A DNA stretch of 64,000 nucleotides from contig CAVVNT010000011.1 of NCBI GenBank assembly GCA_963749675.1, forward strand, positions 25,889 through 89,888. The letters are read 5' to 3'. The DNA comes from Roseitranquillus sp963749675 (GTDB lineage: Bacteria > Pseudomonadota > Alphaproteobacteria > Rhodobacterales > Rhodobacteraceae). Under the pieces are notes generated by a model. That model saw nothing but the letters and a program-made list of their open reading frames with translations, had not been told where the DNA came from and did no database searches. Every line of letters starts with the position of its first letter. The stretch's first letter is position 1. The position numbers and the translations under genes are program-made. Positions 53,191-62,732 of this stretch are shown here, one piece after another.

Positions 53191-54349
53191 GTTATCCGTC
53201 TTGGTCAAGGGGCGGTTTCGGTCCATGTTCGATCATCCCGGACAAGAGCGTTTGCGAGGATCACGAGCTTTCGCATGATTGCCGCGATGGCGAGCTTTGC
53301 GGGCTTTCCGGCGTCGACGAGGGTGCGGTAGGTGACTGCGAGGTGCAGGTTGTGGCGGATCGCGACTAGGGCGGGCATGTAGAGCGCGTTGCGCACGCCC
53401 CGTCGCCCGCCGCCGATCTTCGCGCGCCCCTTCCATTTGCCGGATTCCCGTGTGATCGGGGCGAGGCCTGCGAGGCTGGCGGCTTCCTTTGGCTCCATCG
53501 TGCCGAGTTCCGGCATCTCGACGATCATGGCGATCGCGGTGACTGCGCCGATGCCGGGAATGGAGCGAAGGATCGCCTGGCGTCGCGCGAGCGCGGGATC
53601 CTCGGCGATGAGGCGCGCGAGCTCGGTGTCGATCTGCTCGAGCTGACTGTCCACCTGCCGCAGACGGGCGCGGAGCTGGGCCAGGACGACCTTGTTGCGC
53701 GCCCCTTCCAGACGGTTGCGACAGGCGGTGCGATCCTTGTTCAGCGCGAGGCGCGCGATGTGCAACTCGCGGATTTCATGCATGGTTTCGCTGCGAACCG
53801 GCTTGGCGTCGAGTTCGAGAACCGCTCCCATACGCGCCAGCATGGCGGCATCGACACGATCAGTCTTGGCGCCTTGGCTGATGGCCTGCGCGAAGCGGCG
53901 GGCCCTTGTGGGATTGACCTTGACCAGAGCATGCCCGGCGTCACCCAGCACCGCCTCCAGATCGCGGTGATATCGCCCCGTCGCCTCGTAGACCACACGC
54001 ACCGGCGCCTTCCCGATCCAGCGACGCAGGGCGGCCAGCCCCGCCTTATCGTTGCCGAACCGCTCGTGCCGGCGATCCGAAAGCCGGTGAATGTCGAGCG
54101 TGTCCTTGGAAATGTCGATCCCGATGGTATCCTGCATCGCCTTTCGTTCCCTATGCTTGTCATGCGGGGCAAGGGCGGGCCTTCCCCATGTATCCGTTCA
54201 GGTCATGCGAAAGGCAGGGGCGATCCAACTTCTGACCGGTCCAAGAGACCACCGTTCTTCCGATCCGTCCCCCGCCGCTCTCCGGCATGTGTGAAGTGCC
54301 GGAGAGCGGCTCCCGTATCCCACAGGAGCCGGTCGTTTCTTAAGACAAC
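53191..54349 (-). mobile_element. IS110-family element inside phage gene
   Basis: About 1.16 kb separate two halves of a DUF6441 gene (RSKNG | FWLAIPL). The ends, GTTATCCGTC on the left and TAAGACAAC on the right, show no inverted repeats or clear target duplication, as usual for IS110. A stem-loop CCGGAGAGCGG...-type repeat (CTCTCCGGCATG / GTGCCGGAGAGCGG) near 54275-54308 lies upstream of the transposase gene. Confidence 0.82.
53205..54137 (-). CDS. IS110-family transposase
   Basis: This intact 310-residue DEDD transposase has an N-terminal RuvC-like domain starting TIGIDISKDTLDIHRLSDRR, with VVYEATGRYHRDLEAVLGDA and AKTDRVDAAMLARMGAVLEL. The C-terminal Transposase_20 domain reads LRSIPGIGAVTAIAMIVEMP ... 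AASLAGLAPITRESGKWKGR, with the serine recombinase-like Ser. The element may be active. Confidence 0.93.
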   Translation of the reverse strand: MQDTIGIDISKDTLDIHRLSDRRHERFGNDKAGLAALRRWIGKAPVRVVYEATGRYHRDLEAVLGDAGHALVKVNPTRARRFAQAISQGAKTDRVDAAMLARMGAVLELDAKPVRSETMHEIRELHIARLALNKDRTACRNRLEGARNKVVLAQLRARLRQVDSQLEQIDTELARLIAEDPALARRQAILRSIPGIGAVTAIAMIVEMPELGTMEPKEAASLAGLAPITRESGKWKGRAKIGGGRRGVRNALYMPALVAIRHNLHLAVTYRTLVDAGKPAKLAIAAIMRKLVILANALVRDDRTWTETAP

Positions 54350-54642
54350 CCGTTCTTCGAGCGGATCAGCGGGCCGGTGTCGTGCGCGCCGACGATGACC
54401 GGCGCCTTGGACCAGACCAGCGCCGCGGCGTCGAGGCTTTCGCCCGACCTAGGGAAGTTCTGGCTCCGGATCGAATTGGCCAGCCGGGGCCCGAGCCCCG
54501 CACCGGTGATCTGCAACCGCCAGGCCGACTTCAGCCCGGTCCCGGCCTCGCGCATGGCGGCCGTGACAGCGCGTTCGCCCGCCGCGACCTCGGCCGCCAT
54601 CATCGCGACGATGTCAGGATCGATGTCGAGCTTCAGTTTCAC
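54350..54642 (-). pseudogene. Phage DUF6441 protein, N-terminal part
   Basis: From ATG 54642 the reading is MKLKLDIDPDIVAMMAAEVA, TAAMREAGTGLKSAWRLQIT, LGPRLANSIRSQNFP and PVIVGAHDTGPLIRSKNG. It stops at the IS110 junction and continues at 53190. Start overlaps the stop of the upstream connector-like gene. Confidence 0.78.
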
Positions 54643-54950
54643 GTCGGCCTCAGATCGACGGTCCAGACCAGCCGCTCGCGGTCGCGGACGGGCTCGCCCT
54701 GGATGAGGAAGGCGTCGCCGTCGATCTCGATGCGGTCGCCGGGAAGCGGGTTCGCTACCTCGGCGACGCGCAGGTCGATCCGGGCGGTCTCGGACCAGAG
54801 CCGCGCATCGCCGAAGTCAGAGACGGCATCCGCGCGCCGGGCAACGACGCGCACCAGAACAGGCGCGCCGCCGTCGGCGATGTAGACCGCATCCCGGCCG
54901 ACATTGGGATCGGCGAAGAGTGCGCCGACGGCGGCGGCGAAGGCGCAAAT
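54639..54950 (-). CDS. Phage head-tail connector-like protein
   Basis: A small protein of about 103 residues contains AFAAAVGALFADPNVGRDAV, VRVVARRADAVSDFGDARLW, TARIDLRVAEVANPLPGDRI and a final GEPVRDRERLVWTVDLRPT, the pattern of short phage head-tail joining proteins next to DUF6441 genes. No ATG is available; an ATT or CTG overlapping the DUF2190 stop is the probable coupled start. It is part of the prophage remnant. Confidence 0.65.
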   Translation of the reverse strand: MCAFAAAVGALFADPNVGRDAVYIADGGAPVLVRVVARRADAVSDFGDARLWSETARIDLRVAEVANPLPGDRIEIDGDAFLIQGEPVRDRERLVWTVDLRPT

Positions 54951-55285
54951 CAGAACGTCGCGTTCAGGCGCACCCGGCCGATGGTGTCGCCCGCGCCGCT
55001 CGCCACCGCCTCGACGGCCACGCCGACGAGAGTGTTGTCGGTGGCGACCGTGGTGCAGCGTTTGTTGGTGTCGTCCCAATAGACCTTCGCGCCGACGGTC
55101 AAGGCCTGAGAGCCGACCTTGGTGATGTCGAACACGCCGACGAGTGCGGTCTCGACGCTCTCGCCGAGGGCGGCGTCCCCGGCCGCGATGCCGAAGATGG
55201 AGCCGACGAGCAAGCCGTCGCCGGAAGCGACCGCATAGGGCGCCGTCAGGGTGATGGTGTTGCCGGGCTGGACGTAGGTTTTCAT
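54950..55285 (-). CDS. Phage DUF2190 (capsid cement-like) protein
   Basis: This 111-residue protein begins MKTYVQPGNTITLTAPYAVA, SGDGLLVGSIFGIAAGDAAL, GVFDITKVGSQALTVGAKVY and ends GDTIGRVRLNATF. That is the DUF2190 family, encoded after the major capsid gene in many phages, with a proposed capsid-decorating role. Here the upstream capsid and portal genes are absent, so this is a short leftover segment of a prophage or gene-transfer-agent-like cluster. Confidence 0.82.
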   Translation of the reverse strand: MKTYVQPGNTITLTAPYAVASGDGLLVGSIFGIAAGDAALGESVETALVGVFDITKVGSQALTVGAKVYWDDTNKRCTTVATDNTLVGVAVEAVASGAGDTIGRVRLNATF

Positions 55286-55300
55286 GGAGAGGACCCTCGT

Positions 55301-55355
55301 GGAAATCCGCGACGATCAGGTCGTTCTCTTCATCTGTCCAGGGCCCGTTCAACAT
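55301..55355 (-). pseudogene. 5' fragment starting MLNGPWTDEEND
   Basis: The minus strand from ATG 55355 reads MLNGPWTDEENDLIVAD, the N terminus of a family of HNH/restriction-like proteins in alphaproteobacteria, and then runs into the prophage sequence. Only about 18 codons are left. Together with 52900 it marks the borders of the prophage fragment. Confidence 0.5.
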
Positions 55356-55655
55356 TGCAGGCTATGGGCACGAAGTCTGTTTGTCATCAGAGACTTCCGG
55401 CAGGGTTTTCGGTGGTGAAGCGGATCTCCCGCACTGCCGCGCTGACCTGGTGATCGGCCGCCCCGGAGCCGTCCTCCCGACCGTCCTGCGCCTTCGTGTC
55501 AGTCTCCGTCACCGGATTATCTCGCGAACAGGACGACCCCATGAACCCGTCAACCCATTGGAAATACGAGGATGTTTAACGCCGTCCCGTGACCATTGAG
55601 GGGCGTTCGAAGTGAGACACTGGCCATTCGGAGACCCTTTCGCGTCAAGCGTTCT

Positions 55656-55724
55656 GTCTCCGAAGGGCGGATAGCCCTGCCAACACCCTTTAAAACAAAA
55701 AGAAAAAAGGCCCCAATCGGGGCC
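55656..55724 (-). repeat. 69-bp dispersed repeat with terminator, copy A
   Basis: This 69-bp stretch starting GTCTCCGAAGGGCGGATAGC is about 84% identical, without gaps, to 63916-63984. Both end in an A-rich run and a G+C hairpin that on the minus strand form an intrinsic terminator. The surrounding 55360-55850 has no gene that I recognise. Confidence 0.7.
55693..55724 (-). terminator. Intrinsic terminator (minus strand)
   Basis: GGCCCCGATTGGGGCC forms a 6-bp stem with a 4-nt loop and is followed on the minus strand by TTTTTTCTTTTTGTTTT. No gene directly upstream on this strand is evident (55730-55915 holds only an unconvincing frame). Confidence 0.75.
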
Positions 55725-56047
55725 CTTGGACGGATTCAGTATCTGAATGTGGCGGAGGGGATGGGCCTGATATCCAACCTTCTTTTGTGGATGCCGCTCG
55801 GTTTGCAAGGAATTTCTGATCTTCTGGACTTGTGATCGAGTGCGGTCTTTTGTCAGGCCTGTTCAAGCGGCTGACTGGCGCCGCTGGCCGGGATGGTGAT
55901 GCGCGGAGCGGGGCCACATCTCCAACAGCGCGCTCGAGGCTCGGAGAAGGTTTCTGGTTTGCCCGGCCCGGATCATGTCGATCATGTGCCTATGCAGATC
56001 ATGTCTTCCTCACAACTCGGTGGCCCGGTTGGCCGTTCGATGCCCGA

Positions 56048-56646
56048 TCAGGCGCCGATCAGCACCGGGCCACGATAGCTTTCACCGCGCGTCAGCATCG
56101 CCCAGATGCCGCGCGCCATCTTGTTGGCCAGCGCGACCGCCACGACCGGGATCGGTTTGCGCTCCAGCATCCGCGCCAGCCACGACCCCTTCGGCGCCCC
56201 TCGACGCGAGGCCCAGCGGATCACGGCGGTCGCCCCGATGACCAACAACCGCCGTATGTCACGCTGCCCCATCTTCGAGGTCTTCCCCAGCTTCTGCTTG
56301 CCGCCGGTGGAATGCTGCCGCGGCACCAGGCCGAGCCACGCGGCGAAGTCGCGGCCGCGGCGGAACTGGTCCATCGGCGGCGCGAAAGTCTCGACCGCGA
56401 GCGCGGTGATCGGGCCGACGCCCGGCATCGTCTGCAGCTGGCGAGGCATTTCAGCTTCGTTCGACATCGCCGCGATCCGCGCTTTCAGCTCCTTGATCCG
56501 GTCGGTCAGGTGGGTGATCTGCTCAAGGAGCATCCGGCAGATGTCGCGTGCCAGATCAGGAATGTCGGCGTCAGGATCTTTGACGACCCGTTCAAGGCGC
56601 GGCACATAGCCGATCCCTTCGGGGGCGACATGCCCGAACTCGTAGA
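56048..56646 (-). pseudogene. IS110-type transposase, C-terminal half
   Basis: From the IS5 junction leftwards the minus strand reads LYEFGHVAPEGIGYVPRLER, DICRMLLEQITHLTDRIKEL, the Transposase_20 block LQTMPGVGPITALAVETFAP ... FAAWLGLVPRQHSTGGKQKL, and ends ESYRGPVLIGA. The N-terminal half is at 57796-58228. A single IS5 insertion separates them, and joining through TCTA restores NALRSHLYEFGH. Confidence 0.9.
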
Positions 56647-57795
56647 GGAACGTCTGATCTATCGATTGTCGTTGGCTGCAGTGGCGTCAGCGAATGGATG
56701 ATGGCCTCGTCTTCGCGATGCCTCGGCACATTTCAGGTGATTTCGATGGCTGGAGGCGGACTCCGCCTCAGGCCATTAGCCGCGTTCGGACCAGAAACAG
56801 GTTCCCGAGCCCGAATAGCGCGAACAGCTGGGCCTCGTTCTTCGCCAGGCCGCGGTAGCGGGTCTTACGATAACCAAACTGGCATTTCAGCACCCGAAAC
56901 GGATGCTCGACCCTGGCCCGCAGGCTGGCGATGAGCCGATTGATGTGCTCGTCGATGGGGTGCAGCCGACCGCCCTTCGGTGCCTTGCGCATCACGCCCC
57001 AAACCTTGCCCTGCTTGCGGAACAGCTCTTCGCGCTCGCCACTGACATAGCCCTTGTCGCCGAACACCGCGTGCTCGTCGCCATGTAGCAGCTCATTGAA
57101 CTTCTGGCTGTCGTGCACCTTGGCGGTGCTGGCTTCCATCGAGTGGACCACACCGCTGTCGAGATCGACGCCGACATGCGCCTTCATGCCGAAGTACCAC
57201 TCGTTGCCCTTCTTCGTACTGGTCATCTCCGGATCGCGGGACCGCTGCTTGTTCTTGGTCGAGCTCGGCGCGTCGATCAGCGTCGCATCGACCAGCGTAC
57301 CTTCGCGCAGCAGGATGCCCTTCTCGCGAAGGCAGGCGTTCACCGCCTCGAAGATCGCCCGCGTCAATTCGTGCCGTTCCAGCAGGTGGCGGAAGTTGAG
57401 GATCGTGGTCTCGTCCGGGATCGCATCGTCCCCCAGCTCCAGCCCAGCAAACCGGCGCATCGCGTCGCTGTCGTAGAGTGCCTCTTCGGCCGCCGGGTCC
57501 GACAGCGCATACCATTGCTGGAGGCAGTAAAGCCGGAGCATCACCTCCAGCGGCATCGGCGGCCGCCCGCCCTTCGGTCCCGCCTTCGGATAGTGCGCCT
57601 CGATCAGCGCCATCAGTCGCGTCCAGGGCACCACCGACTCCATCTCGGAGAGAAACGTCTCGCGCCGGGTGCGCTTCTTCTTCGTGGCGTAGATCAGCGA
57701 GGCGAAGGTGGTCTGCTTCATCGAGGACGGCTCCCGCAAGCTCGCCATCAGCCTACCAGATCATGATCGAAAGCCGAGGTTCTTCAGAGTGTCCT
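56647..57795 (-). mobile_element. IS5-family element (IS427-like), copy 2, nested in IS110
   Basis: This 1,149-bp element runs from GGAACGTCTGATC to ...AGAGTGTCC, with inverted ends GGAACgTCTGA / GGACaCTCTGA. It is flanked by TAGA on both sides (56643-56646 and 57796-57799; the next base also matches). It has split an IS110-type transposase gene, and is nearly identical to 19516-20663. Confidence 0.92.
56768..57748 (-). CDS. IS5-family transposase, copy 2
   Basis: Intact 326-residue DDE transposase, differing from copy 1 at a few positions (for example IYATKK for TYATKK and EAHYPK for EPHYPK). It has the same catalytic blocks, including LVDATLIDAPSS, VFGDKGYVSGER and RVEHPFRVLKCQFGYRKTRY. 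Confidence 0.93.
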   Translation of the reverse strand: MASLREPSSMKQTTFASLIYATKKKRTRRETFLSEMESVVPWTRLMALIEAHYPKAGPKGGRPPMPLEVMLRLYCLQQWYALSDPAAEEALYDSDAMRRFAGLELGDDAIPDETTILNFRHLLERHELTRAIFEAVNACLREKGILLREGTLVDATLIDAPSSTKNKQRSRDPEMTSTKKGNEWYFGMKAHVGVDLDSGVVHSMEASTAKVHDSQKFNELLHGDEHAVFGDKGYVSGEREELFRKQGKVWGVMRKAPKGGRLHPIDEHINRLIASLRARVEHPFRVLKCQFGYRKTRYRGLAKNEAQLFALFGLGNLFLVRTRLMA

Positions 57796-58228
57796 AGAGA
57801 TGCGACCTGAGCGCATTCACGGCTTCAGTGCGCCGCTTCACGAATTGCTCGCGGGTCCGGAACGCGACCGCCCGCGCCTGCTGGTCCGCGGACTTCGGTT
57901 CGACGAAACGCATGGTCGGCCGCAGGGCCGCCTCGACAATCGCCTCGGCATCGGCGGCGTCGTTCTTCTGCCGCTTGAGGAACGGCTTTACGTAATGCGG
58001 CGCGATCAGCCGGACCTCATGGCCGTAGCGCGCCATCTCCCGCGCCCAATGATGAGCGCTGGCGCAGGCTTCCATCGCCACAAGGCATGGCGGCTGCTGC
58101 GCCATGAACCGCGCGAACTGCGGCCGCGACAACTTCTTCCGAAACAGAACGGACCCGTCCGCCGCCGCGCCGTGCACCTGGAACACGTTCTTTGCCAGGT
58201 CGACGCCGATGGTGCTAACTTCTCCCAT
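57796..58228 (-). pseudogene. IS110-type transposase, N-terminal half
   Basis: From ATG 58228 the reading is MGEVSTIGVDLAKNVFQVHG (first catalytic Asp), FARFMAQQPPCLVAMEACAS, VRLIAPHYVKPFLKRQKNDA (DAADAEAI with further acidic residues) and ends TREQFVKRRTEAVNALRSHL at the IS5 insertion. The element differs in sequence from the IS110 at 53191-54349. Confidence 0.9.
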
Positions 58229-58409
58229 GGATGCCCTCTCCTTCAGCTTGTGATTCAACACCGCAAGCTTGGCACATTGCGATGCCGTCAAGGGAGAGCG
58301 GCATCCACCCCATCTCCACTTCTTAAGTAATTGAAATAACAGGATAACGCGTCAATCATGCACCTGCATGCCGGGCTCTGCGGCACCTTGCAGCGATAAC
58401 CGCCATAGT

Positions 58410-59407
58410 TCACGCCCAAATGGCGACGGTACGCTCTACCGCCCAGAATGCGGCGACAAGACCGATGCCATACGGGAACGCTCTGCGGGAAATCATGCTC
58501 GGGCGCGGGGCGATGGCCTTGAGAACTGACGTGGCGGTGAGAAGCGCCACTATGAACAGGATTTGTCCCGCTTCGACGCCGACGTTGAAGAACAGAAGGG
58601 CGGTCGGCACCGCTTCCTGCGGCAGGCCAACCTCTCTCAGTGCCCCGGCAAAGCCGAAGCCATGCAAGAGACCGAAGCCAAACGCGATCAGCCACGGCCG
58701 CTCGATGGCGATCCCGGATTCGCCCCGTTGCTGCAATACGACCTCGGCGGCCACGACCACTATGGACAGTGCGATCATACTTTCGATCAGCACCGCAGGG
58801 GCAGAGACAAGCCCCAGGGTCGCCGCCGCCAACGTGATCGAATGCGCGACCGTAAAGGCCGTGACAGTCGCCAGAAGCCGTCGCCAACCCGTCACGAGCA
58901 ACATGAGCGCCGCAACGAACAGCAGGTGATCGATCCCGAGCAGGATGTGTTCGACACCTAGACTGAAATAGGTCGCAGCCACTTGAACAAGGCTGCGCTG
59001 ACCTGCCAGCGTCACCTCGGGCGCTTCCGGCGTCGCGCGCAGGGTCTCCGTCCCGCCGCCAAGATAAATGACGCTGACCAGCACATCCGTCCGCAACCTG
59101 CTGAGCCCGGCAATCGAAATCCGTTCGCCCGCCAACCCATTGTCGCAAGCAAGCTGCCGCCGTTCCTCGGACCGGCTGCCATCCACAGATCGTTCTGGGA
59201 CACCAATTGTCTGGCAGGTCGCAGGCAAGACAGGTGAGAGCGAGAGCGTAGATCTCCCCGCGCGGGGACGCGCCAGAGCATCTCGAAACGGTCCGGCTCG
59301 GTTTCGATCAGTTGAAGCAGACCGGGACGGACCTCATGGGCGTTGGCGGCAAACGCCGCGACCGCCAGAAACATGCCCAGCAGGGTCGCAAGAGAACGCC
59401 GGATCAC
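58410..59407 (-). CDS. HupE/UreJ-family membrane protein (frameshifted)
   Basis: The start is GTG 59407, overlapping the upstream isomerase stop. A signal-like N terminus (LATLLGMFLAVAAFAANAHE) leads into VRPGLLQLIETEPDRFEMLW. A shift near 59245 moves to the frame ACDNGLAGERISIAGLSRLR and then the membrane domain: FSLGVEHILLGIDHLLFVAA (the G-x-x-H-x-L-x-G-x-D-H signature), TVAHSITLAAATLG and FGFGLLHGFGFAGALREVGL. Family members are putative metal (nickel/cobalt) permeases; in this operon type (DUF3604-PpiC-HupE) the role is not established. Confidence 0.85.
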
Positions 59408-60234
59408 GTCCCGCCCTCGCTGATGACAATCTCGTACTCCTGTTTCAGGCGTTCGATCAGAGCATCTTGAGCGTCGCGTTGGCGTTCGAAGGCGAAGTCG
59501 CGCTCCACTTCGGCGCGCACCGCATCGAACTCTGGCGGGTCGGCGGTTCGGACAGCTTCGACAAAGACCACATGCGATCCGAAGCTGGACGCGACCGGCC
59601 CCACCCACTTGCCTGCCGGCAGTTCCGAAAGACGCGTCGCGAAGCCATCGCCAAAGGTTCCGTCAATTTCCCTGACCGAGGCGGCGTTCATTTCGGCTGG
59701 CAACAACGATGGACTGCCAAGCAGCCGCGTGCCTGGCGGATCCGCGCTGTTCAGCCGGACGAGTAGCGCTTTCCAAGAGGCCACGCCTGCGTCGGTCTCT
59801 CCGTCTCCCAGAAATATCTGGCGAAAACTGAACCGGTCAGGGCCCTTGTAGCGATCCGGGTCAGCTTCGAAGAACGCCCTCAACACCGCCTCGTCAGGTT
59901 GCGTGCGGGCCAGCCCGTCTTGCAGCAGGAACTCCATTTTCTGTCGCATCCGCCGCCGGATCACGACATCGTCCTGATCGAGACCGAGTTTCTGCGCCTC
60001 GCGGTAGAAGACTTCCTCGGCAAGGTAGTCGTCGACGAGCCCCTGACGCTCTTCCGGGGTCGGAGACCGCTTCCAGACCGCCTCGAAGCTCTGCTCAAGG
60101 CTCGCGATCAAAGGGGCATCGACGACGATCGTCTCCCGCGCCGCTTCCGGCTCTGGAGCGAAGAGCGAATACGACAGGAAAAGGAGCCCTCCCAGAACAA
60201 GAAACTGAGCCAGGGGTTCTTTCCAGATGCGCAT
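59404..60234 (-). CDS. PpiC-type peptidyl-prolyl isomerase
   Basis: This 276-residue protein has one N-terminal membrane anchor (PLAQFLVLGGLLFLSYSLFA) and a periplasmic chaperone/parvulin region: LVDDYLAEEVFYREAQKLGL (SurA-like N domain) and a degenerate rotamase domain (FSFRQIFLGDGETDAGVASW ... LSELPAGKWVGPVASSFGSH). It lies between DUF3604 and hupE-like genes with overlapping or short spacing, so it may fold the secreted partner proteins. Confidence 0.87.
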   Translation of the reverse strand: MRIWKEPLAQFLVLGGLLFLSYSLFAPEPEAARETIVVDAPLIASLEQSFEAVWKRSPTPEERQGLVDDYLAEEVFYREAQKLGLDQDDVVIRRRMRQKMEFLLQDGLARTQPDEAVLRAFFEADPDRYKGPDRFSFRQIFLGDGETDAGVASWKALLVRLNSADPPGTRLLGSPSLLPAEMNAASVREIDGTFGDGFATRLSELPAGKWVGPVASSFGSHVVFVEAVRTADPPEFDAVRAEVERDFAFERQRDAQDALIERLKQEYEIVISEGGT

Positions 60235-60252
60235 GATATCAATGACTGCCTA

Positions 60253-62183
60253 TTACTGTTCCGGCGTGTACCAGATCGGTGAGGTATAGGCGCGCTCCTG
60301 CCCGATCATCGGCACGTCTTCCGGCATGGTCACGCCAAAACGCATCGCGTCATAGGCAGTCCAGCGGGGTGTGGGGATCTCGAGCACGCGGGCGTAGTAG
60401 AACGCGCTGAGGGCCGGGTCGAAATCGGGGTCGCGCCAGACGGTAATCAATTCCGGTGCGCCGATCGTATTGGTCCAGCTGGCGGTCGCCACATCGACAG
60501 TATCGCCGACCGAGGGCAACGTGCCGTCGGCGCCGGGCTGGCGGTCGCCGGACCAGACGACATCGTGGACCTTCTCCTGCGTCGCACCGTCCGCGTCGAG
60601 CCATCCCTTGACGATCTGGATTCGGTCGAGGTTCCCGCTGTAGGCATCCTTCGCCGCCGCCACGAGGAAGCTGGGCGCTGCGCCTTCCGGGGCCGAAGAC
60701 AGATCGCCGCCCATCGGCACGCCTTTGGTGTAACCGGTCTGGGCCGGAAGGCGCGTATTGGCGTCAGCATCCACGAAGTCCCAGCCGCCGAAGAACCGGA
60801 CCGTCATGCGCGGACCTGTCGTGGCGTAGACTTCCTTGCGCTCCATTGCGTCGAAGATCGCCTCGCGGGTGTTTTCCGTCGCCCAGACGCCGGCATATCC
60901 CGAAGCCGCCATTTCCCAGCCCACGATGCGCACGTCTCCGAACTCGCCGACCACATGTTCCCATCTGTGAGCTTCGGGCTCGAGCCCCGAATGCTTGCCG
61001 AAAAAGTTTTCCTCCTCGGCTGTCGCCAGCGCCGTGTGGCTGTCGGTCGAGCCGACCATGCCGAACTTGTAGGGATTGGCGCCAAGGCTGGCTTCCAGCT
61101 TGAGGCCGTTCTTCAGGGCCTCCCGCGCGTATTCGTACTGAAGCATCCAGTCTTCCTTGACGACCGGACCCAGGTTCGCCTTGTCCCAGGTCTCGTAGTC
61201 GGCGAATTCGTCGTTCGGGCTAAGGAAGGGGTGCGTCTCGCCATCGCCCTTGATCTGCGTCACTTCGTAGAGCGGCTCCCATGTCGCACGTCGCTTGGCG
61301 TAATCGCCGGTCAGCGGTTCCCCGGTCTTCGGGTTGGTTTCCACCGGGAACATGAGGCCGTTCGACAGGTTGCCGTTGTGAGCGAGCGCGAGCACGTCGC
61401 CGCCGGTCTCCGCCTCGTAGGTCTCCATCCAGGTCCAGAGGTCTTCGGGATTGAAACTCTCGCTCGTCGTATAGGGCAGCATCCGCCGCGCCAGGTCCGA
61501 GCCGTCCCGGTAGAGCACGTTGCGGTGCAGGTTGTTGCCGCCCTCGGTCGACGTCCACTCGTACCCGATGATGGTGGTGAACCGGCCGGGTTCATTGAAC
61601 GCTTCCGTCGTCCGGAGATACTTCTCCCAGATGGACTTGGCGAACCTGTCCTCGAGAAATCGGCGGGAATCTGACCGCCGGAGAACTTTTCGATGATGTC
61701 CATCGTCGCATTGAGCGCGGTCTCGCCACCGGCGTTCACACGCTGGTTCCAGTCCCTCACGGTCGGGTCGCTCAACAGCGACGCATTGCCGGCGACGATC
61801 TCGTTCATCGCCCCCATTCCGTCGGAGTGGTCCGCCACGACCAGCCAGTCGAGAGGCCGAGAGAGCCTGACCCTGAGCCCATGTGACGTGGTCACCTCTT
61901 CACCGCGCGCGAACCGAAACGCCTCTTCCGGGCCCAACGTCGCTCCAAAGGCCCGCGCATCAAGCGAGTTGGATGTGTGGAGGTGAGTGTCTCCCCAAAA
62001 GACCTGCGTCGGGAAGTTGCGGCCGGCGTAGGGAGAGAAGGCCGGCGCCTTGAACAGGCCGATGTCTTCCGCCGTCAGGGACATTTCCCCAACCGTGCCA
62101 CCGATCCCGGCGTCCTGCGCGGTTGCAGCGGCGCCCGCAAGCATCATGCCCAGCACAAGGGAGCTCTTGCCGATTTTTTTCAT
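60253..62183 (-). CDS. DUF3604 family secreted protein (one frameshift)
   Basis: From ATG 62183 a signal peptide (MKKIGKSSLVLGMMLAGAAA then TAQ) precedes FSPYAGRNFPTQVFWGDTHL with HLHTSNSLDA, VADHSDGMGAMNEI, then, after a shift near 61655, TTIIGYEWTSTEGGNNLHRN, VLALAHNGNLSNGLMF, MVGSTDSHTALATAEEENFF and TPRWTAYDAMRFGVTMPEDV. The His/Asp motifs (GDTHLHT, ADHSD, AHNGN, STDSHT) resemble metal-dependent PHP-type phosphoesterases. Joined length is about 643 residues. The reaction is not known to me. Confidence 0.87.
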
Positions 62184-62394
62184 TCTTCTCACCTTCAGGG
62201 GGGCGTTTCCGAGCGACGACGGCCTGTGCCAGATTGACGACGTGCAGGCGCGTTCCTGAAGCATGCGGTTGGCTTGCGCGCACCTTCAGGCATCTGACCA
62301 CACCACACCTTGAGATCATTCGCCAGCCACGACGGTGTCAGAGCGTCCCTAGCACGGACGTGGCGGAAGGCTCCTTGCGCTGGATCAAGATTTG

Positions 62395-62520
62395 GGAATG
62401 CCCTGAAGAACCTCGGCTTTGCGCTCTGATCCGGCAGGGTGGCGGCGAGCTCCTCGGAGCGACCGCCGATGACGCAGATCACTCTCGCCTCGCCAGCCAG
62501 TCCCGAACAGGGAACGGATG
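62395..62520 (+). mobile_element. IS5-family remnant
   Basis: The stretch CCCTGAAGAACCTCGGCTTT and the following 95 bases match the 5' end and first codons of the IS5 elements at 19516 and 56647 at about 75-80% (MTQITLASPAS for MKQTTFASLTY). It fades out after about 120 bp. It sits between the two divergent DUF3604 genes and is a decayed fragment. Confidence 0.65.
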
Positions 62521-62732
62521 CGGCGCTCGCGGCCCCCCCGAGACGGAAGCGATGGCCCCTCGGGGGTGATTGACGGCGATCGTCTGTCCATCGGACTCCT
62601 TCGAATGGCACGCAGAGATGGTCAAGTCGGCGCAGCGGCGTTGAAGAATTCTTCGAGATGAGATCGTGCCATGCTAGACTTGGATCGCCGCCACAAAGCT
62701 TCATCGCGTTGTTTTCGAGGAGACCTGAGACG

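Noticed and set aside
55656..55724. The repeat as a tRNA gene
   Set aside because: No cloverleaf, anticodon arm or TTCGA loop can be formed; only the terminator is convincing.
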